This document shows positions 47,093 through 55,283 of a DNA stretch of 64,000 nt, piece by piece (positions within the stretch are counted from its first letter, which is position 1; each line of letters opens with the position of its first letter). Where the stretch lies: assembly GCF_014643375.1 (NCBI RefSeq), contig NZ_BMJJ01000016.1:33362-97361 (forward strand), given 5' to 3'. The translations under genes were made by a program, and so were the position numbers. The notes beneath the pieces are model-generated. The model was not told the DNA's origin and ran no database searches. It was given only the letters and a program-made list of their open reading frames with translations. The DNA is from Aureimonas glaciei. GTDB lineage: Bacteria; Pseudomonadota; Alphaproteobacteria; Rhizobiales; Rhizobiaceae.

Positions 47093-47127
47093 AACCGCTA
47101 CGCTGCCGCCATTCCGCGGTAGCGGTT
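47093..47127. repeat. 9-bp perfect inverted repeat upstream of IS91 recombinase
   Basis: AACCGCTAC and GTAGCGGTT are separated by 17 bp, 93 bp upstream of the recombinase start. It may be the rolling-circle origin hairpin of the element or an operator. A weaker dyad, TGAAAC-N12-GTTTCA, follows at 47157-47180. Confidence 0.5.
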
Positions 47128-47380
47128 CGTGCATGGGCGCAAAGCTGCCATAGCCCTGAAACCCGTCTTTGATGGTTTCACCTTCATTTTTTTTGCAGCG
47201 TTTCAGTTAGTCAGGTGTTTCGAGTTTCGTTCTTGCAGGCGCAACCTGGGAGTTCGTAGTTCGACACACCTTTCATCTACGGCGGTTGCGAAGACGGGGG
47301 TGGGACCATCTTAATCGGCCTTGCGCTGCAGAGAAAACTGCATAACATGCAAAAGGTGGCGTAGGTTAAGTGTTTGCAGG

Positions 47381-47423
47381 ATAACGGTTTTTTGGTTAGG
47401 GGTTCAAGTCCCGTGAGGCCTCC
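47381..47423 (+). repeat. Degenerate tRNA-like 3' half, candidate attR
   Basis: The segment TTGGTTAGGGGTTCAAGTCC with its continuation to GGCCT matches the 3' half of the tRNA at 6095-6171 at 24 of 30 positions, including the T-loop and the acceptor GGCCT. It lacks a 5' half and CCA, and its T stem is imperfect, so it is not a functional tRNA. It lies between the IS91 unit and the FAD oxidoreductase gene; the rest of 47128-47543 has no gene. Confidence 0.5.
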
Positions 47424-47543
47424 TTCTTATCTCCAATCTGCCCGGCGTTCCCAGGCGCAGACGCGGTCGGCCTACTTCCTCGACGATCATTTCCCCCAAT
47501 CGCCGCAAGCTATCAAGCTATTAAGCGTACCAACGATGCCGCC

Positions 47544-48866
47544 TCACGCATGCGGCGGCAGCAGCGAGCCGGCGCGGCGAGTGGCGATATTGTCGAAGGT
47601 GCGTTGACAGCGTAGCGATAGCTTCGGTCCGAAGCGCATGTAGAAGGGCGCCGACCGTAGCGGCTCGAGCCGCAGCGAAAGATCCTTGTCTGGCACGCCG
47701 AGCGCCCACTCTGCGAGGATGCCGCCAAGCATCGAGCCGGTTGGTACGCCACGGCCGGACAAACCCGTGAGAGCGACTACGCCGGGCGCGAGGGCGTATA
47801 GTCGCGGCACTGTCTTGACCTGCATGTCGAGTTCGCCAAACCAGAAATAATCCCAGCGGATCCCCTCAGTGATTTGCGGGTGCAGCCATCGCAGACGATC
47901 GCTCATCACCTGCCGGGTATATGCGAGATCTTTGCCGCGCCGCCCCATAGGGAACATGGAGGCGACGATCCGGCCTTCCGCATTGTACTTGTAGACGTAG
48001 ATGTCGCCGCGGCCGTCGTGGATCGTCGTATTCTCCGGAAGCACGGTACGCCGCGTCTCGTCCGACAGCGGCTGTGTCGCGGCGACGAAAACGCGCATGA
48101 TGTGGAAGGTCCTGTCTAACTTTGGCCAACCGCCGACCGTGTAAGCGCCGCTGGCGAAGATCGCCTTTTCGGCGAGGACGCTACCTGTCGCGGTGCCAAT
48201 CCGCCAGCCGCCACCTTCTGGTGCAGCCGAGATTACGGGCGAGGCGGTGTGGAGGGTGACGCCTTCCTGCATGGCGGCATGTGCAAGGCCGCGGGCATAA
48301 CTAAGCGGGTTAAGATGGCCGGCCTCCTGGTGCCGCCAGCCGCCTATAAAGCGAGGCGAGCCGGTTACGGCTTCTATTTCGACGGCTTCCAGCAGCCGCA
48401 CGGAGGCGCCGACAGCTGCGTACTCATCGACACGCTGGCGTGCCACCTGCAGCGCGCCGGGATGCAGCGCGCCCATGACATAACCGTTCTGCACCCATTC
48501 GCAGGAGATCTGGTAGTCGCGGATCATCGAGCTGACGCGGTCGTTGGCACGAGTCTGGCGGGCGATCAGCCGCTCGGCCCATGGCTCGCCGAGCATCTTT
48601 CGCAGCTGCGGCAGACTGTAGTGTGTGAAGGTCGGCGTGCAATGGCCAGCATTGCGGCCGGAACCGCCAAAGCCAGCCTCCTGTGCCTCCAGCACAACGA
48701 CGCGGACGCCGGCCTTCGCAAGCTCCAGCGCGGTGGTGAGGCCTGCATAGCCGGCGCCGACGATGCAGACGTCGGCGCGAACGTTGCTATCGAGCGGCTC
48801 CGTCTTTGGGGCAGGTGCCGCCGTCGCGTACCAGAGCGAGGCATCGAATGGTGAGAATCGTGCCAT
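47544..48866 (-). CDS. FAD-dependent amine/amino-acid oxidoreductase (DAO family, PuuB-like)
   Basis: Flavoprotein of 440 residues of the D-amino-acid-oxidase fold. The dinucleotide motif is ADVCIVGAGYAGLTTALELA, and GFGGSGRNAGHCTPTF is the usual flavin-contact region. The C-terminal LTGLSGRGVPTGSMLGGILA closes the FAD site. Close-looking families include gamma-glutamylputrescine oxidase and sarcosine/glycine oxidases, which oxidise secondary amines. Last gene of the minus-strand transporter cluster, eight bases after a permease gene, so a role in degrading the imported compound is likely. Confidence 0.9.
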   Translation of the reverse strand: MARFSPFDASLWYATAAPAPKTEPLDSNVRADVCIVGAGYAGLTTALELAKAGVRVVVLEAQEAGFGGSGRNAGHCTPTFTHYSLPQLRKMLGEPWAERLIARQTRANDRVSSMIRDYQISCEWVQNGYVMGALHPGALQVARQRVDEYAAVGASVRLLEAVEIEAVTGSPRFIGGWRHQEAGHLNPLSYARGLAHAAMQEGVTLHTASPVISAAPEGGGWRIGTATGSVLAEKAIFASGAYTVGGWPKLDRTFHIMRVFVAATQPLSDETRRTVLPENTTIHDGRGDIYVYKYNAEGRIVASMFPMGRRGKDLAYTRQVMSDRLRWLHPQITEGIRWDYFWFGELDMQVKTVPRLYALAPGVVALTGLSGRGVPTGSMLGGILAEWALGVPDKDLSLRLEPLRSAPFYMRFGPKLSLRCQRTFDNIATRRAGSLLPPHA

Positions 48867-48874
48867 GCCTTGCC

Positions 48875-49762
48875 TCAGCTATGGTCGCTGCGGGCGTCGA
48901 GCGCATCGCGCAGGCCGTCGCCGACGAAGTTGAAGCCTGTGACGGCAAGCGTGATTGCAATGCCAGGCATGATCGCCAGCCAGGGCGCGTTGGCGAGGTA
49001 CTGCTGGGCGCCGTTCAGCATGTTGCCCCAACTCGGCAGCGGCGGCTGGATGCCGTAACCGAGGAAGCTGACATAGGCTTCGAGCAGGATGGCGCGTGCG
49101 ATGGTCAGCGTCGCCGCGACGATGATGGGTCCTGCGACGTTCGGCAGAATCTCGCGGAACATAATCCAGGAGTTCGATAGGCCGAGCATGCGGGCCGCCA
49201 GCACGAAGTCGCGTTCCCGCAGCGAGCGCACTTCGGCTTCGACGATGCGGGCGATCTCCATCCAGCTCGTCACCGCAATGATCAGCGTGATCATGATCGG
49301 GCTAGGCTTGATGAAGGAGGCAAGTGCCAAAAGGAGGAAGATCGAGGGGAAGGCTAGGAAGGCGTCCACGATACGCATCAGCACTGTTCCGACCAGCCCT
49401 CGGCGATACCCGGCGACGATGCCGATTGTCGCGCCAATGGCGATCGAGACCATCATGGCGCAGACGCCGACCAGCAGCGAGATACGTCCCGCCATGAACA
49501 GCCGCGCGGCGATGTCCCGGCCGAGCGGGTCAGTCCCGAAGATGTGGGCGCCGCTGAAGGGGGGAGCGAACCGGCGGGCGAGGTCGATGTGCAACTGATC
49601 GTAGGGGAGGACATAAGGGCCGATTACGCAGGCGAGCGTCAGCACCAGGACAATGCCGAGCCCGACCACGGCGAGCCGATGGCGGAGGAAGCGACGCAAC
49701 GTGCGGTTCTGGTAGAGGCCGCGGCCAGCCCTGGCGGGAATCGTTGGGATGGCGGCGGACAT
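48875..49762 (-). CDS. Peptide/opine-type ABC transporter permease (DppC-like)
   Basis: Inner-membrane permease of 295 residues. The first helix is LAVVGLGIVLVLTLACVIGP; the family motif FGTDPLGRDIAARLFMAGRI follows. The EAA loop region is EIARIVEAEVRSLRERDFVL and VLAARMLGLSNSWI, which contacts the ATPase. The ATG at 49762 has GGAG eight bases upstream. With the neighbouring permease it forms the channel for the binding protein at 50810. The pairing of one DppB-like and one DppC-like subunit is standard. Confidence 0.95.
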   Translation of the reverse strand: MSAAIPTIPARAGRGLYQNRTLRRFLRHRLAVVGLGIVLVLTLACVIGPYVLPYDQLHIDLARRFAPPFSGAHIFGTDPLGRDIAARLFMAGRISLLVGVCAMMVSIAIGATIGIVAGYRRGLVGTVLMRIVDAFLAFPSIFLLLALASFIKPSPIMITLIIAVTSWMEIARIVEAEVRSLRERDFVLAARMLGLSNSWIMFREILPNVAGPIIVAATLTIARAILLEAYVSFLGYGIQPPLPSWGNMLNGAQQYLANAPWLAIMPGIAITLAVTGFNFVGDGLRDALDARSDHS

Positions 49763-49775
49763 CGGCAGCTCCAGT

Positions 49776-50726
49776 TCAGGCGAGACGGATGCGCGGATCG
49801 ACGAAGGCGGTGATGATGTCGGCGAGCAGGCTACCGATCAACACCAGGATTGCCGAGAAGATCAAAAGGCCCATCACCACGGGATAGTCGTTGTAGCCGA
49901 GGCTATCCAGAAACAGCCGGCCCATTCCGGGCCAGGTGAACACCGTCTCGGTAACGAGCGCGCCGCCCAGAATGGCCGGCACCTGCAGGCCAGCAAGCGT
50001 GATCATCGGCAACAGCGCATTACCGACGACGTGCTTCATCAGTACCCGCTGCGGGCTGACGCCCTTGGCGCGGGCGGTGCGGACGAAATCCTGGTTGATC
50101 ACGTCGAGCGTCGCTGTGCGCATGTAGCGGCTCCAGATCGCCACGTCGACGAGCGCCAATACCAAGGCCGGCATCACTAGATGCCAAGCCACGTCGAGGA
50201 ACGAGCCGTCACCGATCGTGTACATGTTGCCAGCGGGAAACCATTTCAGCTGCAGCGTGAAGACGTAGATGGCAATCAGGCCGAACCAGAAGGTTGGGAT
50301 CGACAGCGCCACCATAGCACCGACCGTCGCGGCATAATCGAAAGCCGAATAGCGCTTAACCGCGCCGCGTATGCCGATGAAGGTGCCGAGGCAGATCGCA
50401 ATGACCGTCGAGGTGCCCATCAGCAGCAGCGTCGCCGGCAGGTGGCTGAAAATGATTTTCAAGACTGGCTGGCCGTCGCGGAAGGAACGTCCCCAGTCGC
50501 CGTGGAGGAGGCGCCAGAGCCAGTCGCCGTACTGGACGAGGACGGGTCGGTCGAGGCCCATCTGGGCGGCAATCTTGTCGAGCTCGGCCTTGGAGATGCC
50601 GGGGGTCAGCGCGAACTGCGACATCGGCCCACCGGGTGCGAGCAGCAACACGCAATAGCCGATCATCGAGACCAGCAGCAGAAGGATCAGGCTCTGGCCC
50701 AGCCGGCCAGCCAGATATCGTCCCAT
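49776..50726 (-). CDS. Peptide/opine-type ABC transporter permease (DppB-like)
   Basis: Inner-membrane permease of 316 residues. It starts MGRYLAGRLGQSLILLLLVS after GGAGG and has PVLVQYGDWLWRLLHGDWGR, a DppB hallmark. The EAA loop is YMRTATLDVINQDFVRTARA and KGVSPQRVLMKHVVGNALLP. About six helices are seen. A frame running back to 50771 lacks a ribosome site. It lies 83 bp after the binding-protein stop and 13 bp before the next permease. Confidence 0.95.
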   Translation of the reverse strand: MGRYLAGRLGQSLILLLLVSMIGYCVLLLAPGGPMSQFALTPGISKAELDKIAAQMGLDRPVLVQYGDWLWRLLHGDWGRSFRDGQPVLKIIFSHLPATLLLMGTSTVIAICLGTFIGIRGAVKRYSAFDYAATVGAMVALSIPTFWFGLIAIYVFTLQLKWFPAGNMYTIGDGSFLDVAWHLVMPALVLALVDVAIWSRYMRTATLDVINQDFVRTARAKGVSPQRVLMKHVVGNALLPMITLAGLQVPAILGGALVTETVFTWPGMGRLFLDSLGYNDYPVVMGLLIFSAILVLIGSLLADIITAFVDPRIRLA

Positions 50727-50809
50727 GACGGTCGCCTCCGTATCGGTTCGCCGGGTCGACCCCGGCGGCATCGCGGAAGGAGTGGGGCGGCAGGAGCCGC
50801 CCCACGGAA

Positions 50810-52471
50810 TTAGGCCCAGCGCCAGGCGGCGACGTTCCAGGTGTCGATGCGCACGTTGACGTTCGGCAGGTACTGCTCGACGCCCTTCTTGAAGCCGCCG
50901 ACCGAGACGTACTGATACATCGGCAGGAAGGGCAAGTCGTGACGGATCACCTCTTGCTGCTTGAGGTAGGCCGCCTTGCGCTCTTCCGGCACGAATGCCT
51001 TGCCACCGGCCGCAAGCAGCGCATCCACTTCGGGGCTGACATATTGCCAGTTGTTCTGGCCGGCGCCGCCCTTGGCGCCGATCGAGGTCGACATGAAGTA
51101 GTCAGAGGTGTCCGGGTCCGGCCCCGTGAGAAAATCGAGCCCGACTACCACTGAGTCGAACTGCGACATCATCCAGTACTCGCCCCACATTACCGCCGGT
51201 GGCAGGTTGGAAATCGTCATTTCGACGCCGATCTGGGCAAAGGATTGCTGCATGAACTGCTGCACCTGCTCGCGGAGATGGTTGCCGGCGGTGGTTGAGT
51301 TCGAGAAGGACAGCCGCACGCCATCCTTGGCGCGGATGCCGTCATCGCCCGGCACCCAGCCGGCCCCGTAGAGCAGTTCCTTAGCCTTGTCGAGACTGAA
51401 CTCGTGCTTCGGCAGGTCCGGGTTGAAGTAGAAGGACTGCTGCGGCACGTAGCTCTCGGTCGGCTTCGGCAGGCCGTAGTAGAGCGCGTCGATGATCGCC
51501 TGCTTGTCTAGCGCATGGTAGAGCGCCTGCCGGACGGCAAGGTCCTTAAACTGCGGCTTCTCCATGTTGAAGGTGACTGATTCCACCGTGCCGCGAGGCA
51601 GAAGCATGATCTCCTTGTCGGCGAGGCCCTTGGCCTCCTCGTAGTGGTCCGGGGTGATCCACTGCAGGCCGACGACGTCGATGTCGCCCGACTTGAACTG
51701 GGTATACAGCACGTTGAGGTCCGGAATGTACTTGAAGATGAAGCGCTCGAGGTAGGGGCCGTCGCCGAAATAAGCCGTGTTGGCGGCGAGTTCGATATGA
51801 TCGCCGGCGACGCGCTCGACCCATTTGAACGGGCCGGTGCCGATCGGCGCGTTGTTGAACGGCGCGGTGTTCTTGTCCGCGACGCCGTCGAACCCGTGCT
51901 TCGGCACGATGAAGGTCGAGGCGAGGATCGACGGGTAGGGCGCGTAGGGCTTGTCCATCCGCCAAGTGATCTCCGTCGGCGAGACGACGGTGAGATCGCG
52001 TACCAGTTCGTGGCCGCCGCGGCGCCAGGAGCGGAAGTCGGGATCGACCAGAAGTTCGATGGTGAACTTCACGTCCTCGGCGGTGAACGGCTTACCGTCG
52101 TGCCAGGTGACGCCTTCGCGCAGTTTGAGCTTCCACTGAAGGCCATCAGCGGAAATGCCGCCGTTCTCGACCGTCGGCACCTCGGCTGCCAGGCCGGGAT
52201 AGAACTTCCCGTCCGGATCGACGCCGAACAGCGGGTCAAAGACGGCGAAATGCACGCCCTCGTCGACCTCGATGTGCAGGAGATGAGGGTTGAACACCGT
52301 CGGCTCCTGCGAAAAGCCGATCACCACCTGGCCTTTCGGCGGCGTCGCGCCAGCGGCATGGGCCTCGCCAAGGCGCAGCAGGCCCGGTGCAGTGAGGCCG
52401 GCGGCGCTCAGCCCCAGCATCGTCAGGGTTTGCCGCCGGTTGGGGCGGAAGGTAGTCGGTTCGCTGCTCAT
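50810..52471 (-). CDS. ABC transporter substrate-binding protein (SBP family 5), Tat-exported
   Basis: Family 5 binding protein of 553 residues for peptides, opines, nickel or amine compounds. The N-terminus has a twin-arginine signal: RPNRRQTLTMLGLSAAG and cleavage near AHAAGA. The family block PFTAEDVKFTIELLVDP and WHDG upstream are clear, as is GTGPFKWVERVAGDHIELAA. Tat export suggests folding before secretion, which is less common for this family. The ligand is not predictable, but the flanking FAD oxidoreductases point to an N-substituted amino acid or amine. Confidence 0.93.
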   Translation of the reverse strand: MSSEPTTFRPNRRQTLTMLGLSAAGLTAPGLLRLGEAHAAGATPPKGQVVIGFSQEPTVFNPHLLHIEVDEGVHFAVFDPLFGVDPDGKFYPGLAAEVPTVENGGISADGLQWKLKLREGVTWHDGKPFTAEDVKFTIELLVDPDFRSWRRGGHELVRDLTVVSPTEITWRMDKPYAPYPSILASTFIVPKHGFDGVADKNTAPFNNAPIGTGPFKWVERVAGDHIELAANTAYFGDGPYLERFIFKYIPDLNVLYTQFKSGDIDVVGLQWITPDHYEEAKGLADKEIMLLPRGTVESVTFNMEKPQFKDLAVRQALYHALDKQAIIDALYYGLPKPTESYVPQQSFYFNPDLPKHEFSLDKAKELLYGAGWVPGDDGIRAKDGVRLSFSNSTTAGNHLREQVQQFMQQSFAQIGVEMTISNLPPAVMWGEYWMMSQFDSVVVGLDFLTGPDPDTSDYFMSTSIGAKGGAGQNNWQYVSPEVDALLAAGGKAFVPEERKAAYLKQQEVIRHDLPFLPMYQYVSVGGFKKGVEQYLPNVNVRIDTWNVAAWRWA

Positions 52472-52533
52472 GCCACACCTCTTTGAGAACGGGTTAAACG
52501 CTATGCGGGAACCCTTGCCGACCGGCGACGGGC

Positions 52534-53865
52534 TTAGAAACCGCTGATCAGCTCGATCTTCGATCCGTCGGAAAAGCGGGAGAAGCGGAAATGGTGCGGG
52601 TCAACCAGAGGCGGCCGGCCGGTTACGATGTCCGCCATTAGCCTGCCGGCGGCCGGTCCGATGCCGAAGCCGTGGCCGGAAAAGCCGGTGGCGATGTGGA
52701 AGCCGGGTATCGCGTCGACCGGCGAAATCACCGGCACCGCGTCCGGCGTCACATCGATGTAACCGGCCCATTTCTGAGCTATTTCGGCTTTCTCGAACAC
52801 CGGGAAGCTCTTGCGCAGCGCCTTGAAGGCGCCATCGGAAATCCGGCTGGAGGGCTTTGGGTCGAGCACCCTATTGTATTCAAAAGGAGAGGCCTCATCC
52901 ATCTCCCAGTTTCGCGACAGGCGCGCCTCGTCGAGAAAGCGTCCGCCGAGCCGGAACGACAGCGACCGCCATTCAGATCGCAGCGAGGGCAGGAAGTCGC
53001 GGGCATAGCGGAACGAGGCAGGCACGATGTCGACGATGTTTTCGTGGCCTGAGGCGACGGTATAGCCGCCGTCGCGTCGCTTGCGTATGGCGAAATCCTC
53101 AGCCCAGATCGCCTGGTCCGGGCCACCTTCCAGCGGCTTGGTGCGCAGCACCGTGTTCATCACCTTGAGCTGCGGCAGGTCGATGCCGAAGCGGCCGGAG
53201 AAGAGGTTCGACCAAGCGCCACCCGCAAGCACCACCTGCGAGCAGGCGATGGAGCCGCGCTCGGTAACGACGCCGCAGACGGCGCCGGCTGCCAGCTCGA
53301 TGCCACGCACGGCGCATTCGGTGAGGACATACGCTCCTTTATCGCGTGCCGCCTCGGCGATGGCGGGGGCGGCCTTCTGCGGCTCTGCACGGCCGTCGGT
53401 CGGCGTGTAGAGAGCGCCCTTCACCTTCATCCGCGAGCCCGGCAGGAGATCGTTCAACTCGTTGCCGGAGAGCATGCGGTGCTCGATCTGGTAGGGCTCA
53501 AGGTTCTGGCCCCAGCGCTCGTGCTCTTCATAGGACTTGTCGTCGGTGCAGGTGAAGATGATGCCGGCGCGGGTATAGCCGGTGGGCCGGCCGATCCGCT
53601 CGTCGAGCCCTGACCAAATGCGCAGCGCTTCGGCCATCAGAGCGACTTCGCGGGGATCGCGGCGGGAGATGCGCACCCAGCCCCAGTTGCGGCTCGACTG
53701 CTCGTGGCCAATCCCGCCCTTTTCGCAGAGCGCCACCGAGACGCCCCGCTCAGCGAGTTCAAGCGCGGTGGAGGCGCCGATGATGCCGCCGCCGATGATG
53801 ACGACGTCCACCTTTCCCGGCAGGTCGGCATCGCCATGAAAAGGATCGACGTAAGGTCCTGGCAT
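52534..53865 (-). CDS. FAD-dependent oxidoreductase (DAO family)
   Basis: Second D-amino-acid-oxidase-like flavoprotein of the cluster, 443 residues. It begins near VDVVIIGGGIIGASTALELA with the FAD motif, then GIGHEQSSRNWGWVRISRRD. The C-terminal segment HIATGFSGHGFGIGPAAGRL contacts the flavin. This type includes glycine/sarcosine oxidase and opine oxidase-like proteins. It begins one base after the SDR stop and ends 63 bp before the binding-protein gene, so it is co-transcribed. It differs clearly from the oxidoreductase at 47544, suggesting two oxidation steps. Confidence 0.9.
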   Translation of the reverse strand: MPGPYVDPFHGDADLPGKVDVVIIGGGIIGASTALELAERGVSVALCEKGGIGHEQSSRNWGWVRISRRDPREVALMAEALRIWSGLDERIGRPTGYTRAGIIFTCTDDKSYEEHERWGQNLEPYQIEHRMLSGNELNDLLPGSRMKVKGALYTPTDGRAEPQKAAPAIAEAARDKGAYVLTECAVRGIELAAGAVCGVVTERGSIACSQVVLAGGAWSNLFSGRFGIDLPQLKVMNTVLRTKPLEGGPDQAIWAEDFAIRKRRDGGYTVASGHENIVDIVPASFRYARDFLPSLRSEWRSLSFRLGGRFLDEARLSRNWEMDEASPFEYNRVLDPKPSSRISDGAFKALRKSFPVFEKAEIAQKWAGYIDVTPDAVPVISPVDAIPGFHIATGFSGHGFGIGPAAGRLMADIVTGRPPLVDPHHFRFSRFSDGSKIELISGF

Positions 53866-53866
53866 G

Positions 53867-54562
53867 TCAGTAGCTTTCTTCGAGCGCGCAGCTCACGGCG
53901 AATTCCGCGACGCTCGCGGTATTGGAGAGGCCGATCAGCATGGCGACGACATCGGCGAGTTCTTCGGGGCGCGTCATTGTCTCTTCGGGTCGGTCGGTGA
54001 TGGCGCGCGCCATGTCGGTGCCGACAAAGCCGGGGCAGACGGCGGTGGCCCGGATGCCGAGGTGATAGCCGCTCTGGCGGATGCCGTGCGACAGTGCGAC
54101 GGCGGCGAACTTGGTCATGGCGTAGAGCCCGGAATCGGAGGACTTCACCCGCTTGCCGGACAGAGAGGCGAGGATGATGACGCGGCCCCGTCCCGTGGCC
54201 GCGAGCGGTTCGAATGCTGCTTTCACCAGCCGCCGGGGCGCCTTGACGTTGACGGCGAACATGGCGTCAAGGTCTTCGTCCTCGGCGTCTATGACGCTTT
54301 TTGGGATCATGATGCCTGCATTTGCCACGATGGCGTCGATCCGGCCGAAGCGTGCGAGCGCATGCTCCACCCATTCCGCCTCGCCGCCCTCGGCCGCGTC
54401 GTATCGCTCCAGGTGCGTGCGCGCGGGTTCGGCGAAGGCCGGCATGACCGGCGTGCGCATGCCGAGCGACAGGACCCAGCCCTGCGAAGCCAGCTTACTC
54501 GCAATGGCGAGGCCGATGCCGCGCGACGCGCCGGAGATTAAAGCGACGGGGGCGCTGGTCAT
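53867..54562 (-). CDS. Short-chain dehydrogenase/reductase (SDR)
   Basis: Classical SDR of 231 residues. The cofactor motif is ALISGASRGIGLAIASKLAS. The NAG motif is IDAIVANAGIMIP, and the catalytic Ser-Tyr-Lys set appears as IILASLSGKRV and GLYAMTKFAAVALS. The PG motif after it is AVCPGFVGTDMARA. It is slightly shorter than typical (about 250). ATG 54562 overlaps the MarR stop (ATGA). The likely role is NAD(P)-dependent oxidation or reduction of a pathway intermediate. Confidence 0.93.
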   Translation of the reverse strand: MTSAPVALISGASRGIGLAIASKLASQGWVLSLGMRTPVMPAFAEPARTHLERYDAAEGGEAEWVEHALARFGRIDAIVANAGIMIPKSVIDAEDEDLDAMFAVNVKAPRRLVKAAFEPLAATGRGRVIILASLSGKRVKSSDSGLYAMTKFAAVALSHGIRQSGYHLGIRATAVCPGFVGTDMARAITDRPEETMTRPEELADVVAMLIGLSNTASVAEFAVSCALEESY

Positions 54563-55056
54563 GCGGCAATCCCCTTGTTGGTGACGACTCGCCAATAGAT
54601 CTTGCGCAGAAGGCGCAACACCTCGGCGTAGTCTGCATCGTCGGTCCCGGCAAAGAAGTCGCGCGACTGCCGGACGATGCGGCGGACGGTGATGGCAAGC
54701 TCGGCACCCTTGTCGGTCAGAAACAATGCCTGGGCGCGCTGGTCACTCTCGGCCACCTCGCGCCGGATCAGGCCGGCCCCGGTCATGTCGTCGACTATGC
54801 GGCCCATGGCCGAGCGGTCTTTCAAGATCACATCGGCGATCACCGACGGGCGGATGCCAGGATGGTTCTCCACCAAGAACAAGGTGGTGATCTTGCCGGT
54901 GCCGCGGGCGAGGTCGAGCGCACCGAGCCGGTCGTTGAGGTCGCGGGTGACGGCAATGTTGATCGAGCGGATGAAGAAGCTCAGCGTCTCGTCGAGCACA
55001 CCGAGGTCGACGTCATCGGCCCGCAGCGCCGTGCGGGTCTCCATTGTCTCAGCCAT
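54559..55056 (-). CDS. MarR-family transcriptional regulator
   Basis: Winged-helix regulator of 165 residues. The recognition region is GIRPSVIADVILKDRSAMGR and IVDDMTGAGLIRREVAESDQ, with the wing in RAQALFLTDKGAELA. The start at 55056 (MAETMETR) follows a GGGGGG run; an ATG at 55086 is less well placed. First gene of the operon running to 47544 and overlapped by the SDR gene. A perfect palindrome 80 bp upstream of its start is a probable autoregulatory operator. Confidence 0.9.
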   Translation of the reverse strand: MAETMETRTALRADDVDLGVLDETLSFFIRSINIAVTRDLNDRLGALDLARGTGKITTLFLVENHPGIRPSVIADVILKDRSAMGRIVDDMTGAGLIRREVAESDQRAQALFLTDKGAELAITVRRIVRQSRDFFAGTDDADYAEVLRLLRKIYWRVVTNKGIAA

Positions 55057-55135
55057 GCCGCCCCCCTTGCGCCGGAGCAGGTACAAGATGGGGGTCGACC
55101 TGGGATAACGTGAGAAGTGCGCGGTACATCACAGA

Positions 55136-55152
55136 ACTATCCGCCGGATAGT
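55136..55152. promoter_or_regulatory. Perfect 17-bp palindrome, probable MarR operator
   Basis: ACTATCCGCCGGATAGT is a perfect dyad about a central C. It lies in the 227 bp between the marR start and the ABC ATPase stop. Position, size and symmetry match sites bound by MarR dimers. The flanking DNA is AT-rich (GTACAACTATTTATTG) and may hold the promoter. Confidence 0.6.
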
Positions 55153-55283
55153 GGACAAGTACAACTATTTATTGGGGGCAGATGTACGAATTTTCGGCGC
55201 CCCCTGTTGCTGTGCACAAAATGTGCAAGCTGCTGCAACATTACTCGCGTGAAGACACAGCCGAGGGCGACGAGATGCGCGGT

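Larger units (their letters stand above)
44512..47127 (-). mobile_element. IS91-family element with transposase and tyrosine recombinase (limits approximate)
   Basis: A minus-strand unit with a phage-type recombinase gene followed, with a GTGA overlap, by an HUH (Y1/Y2-type) IS91 transposase. Structures that could be ends are an imperfect dyad GGATGCCGGC/GCCGGCGTCC at 44512-44558 and a perfect dyad AACCGCTAC/GTAGCGGTT at 47093-47127. IS91 elements lack inverted terminal repeats and move by rolling circle, so these limits are a guess. Confidence 0.6.

Noticed and set aside
47381..47423. Functional tRNA gene
   Set aside because: No 5' half, D arm or anticodon stem, mismatched T stem and no CCA; kept only as a tRNA-like fragment.
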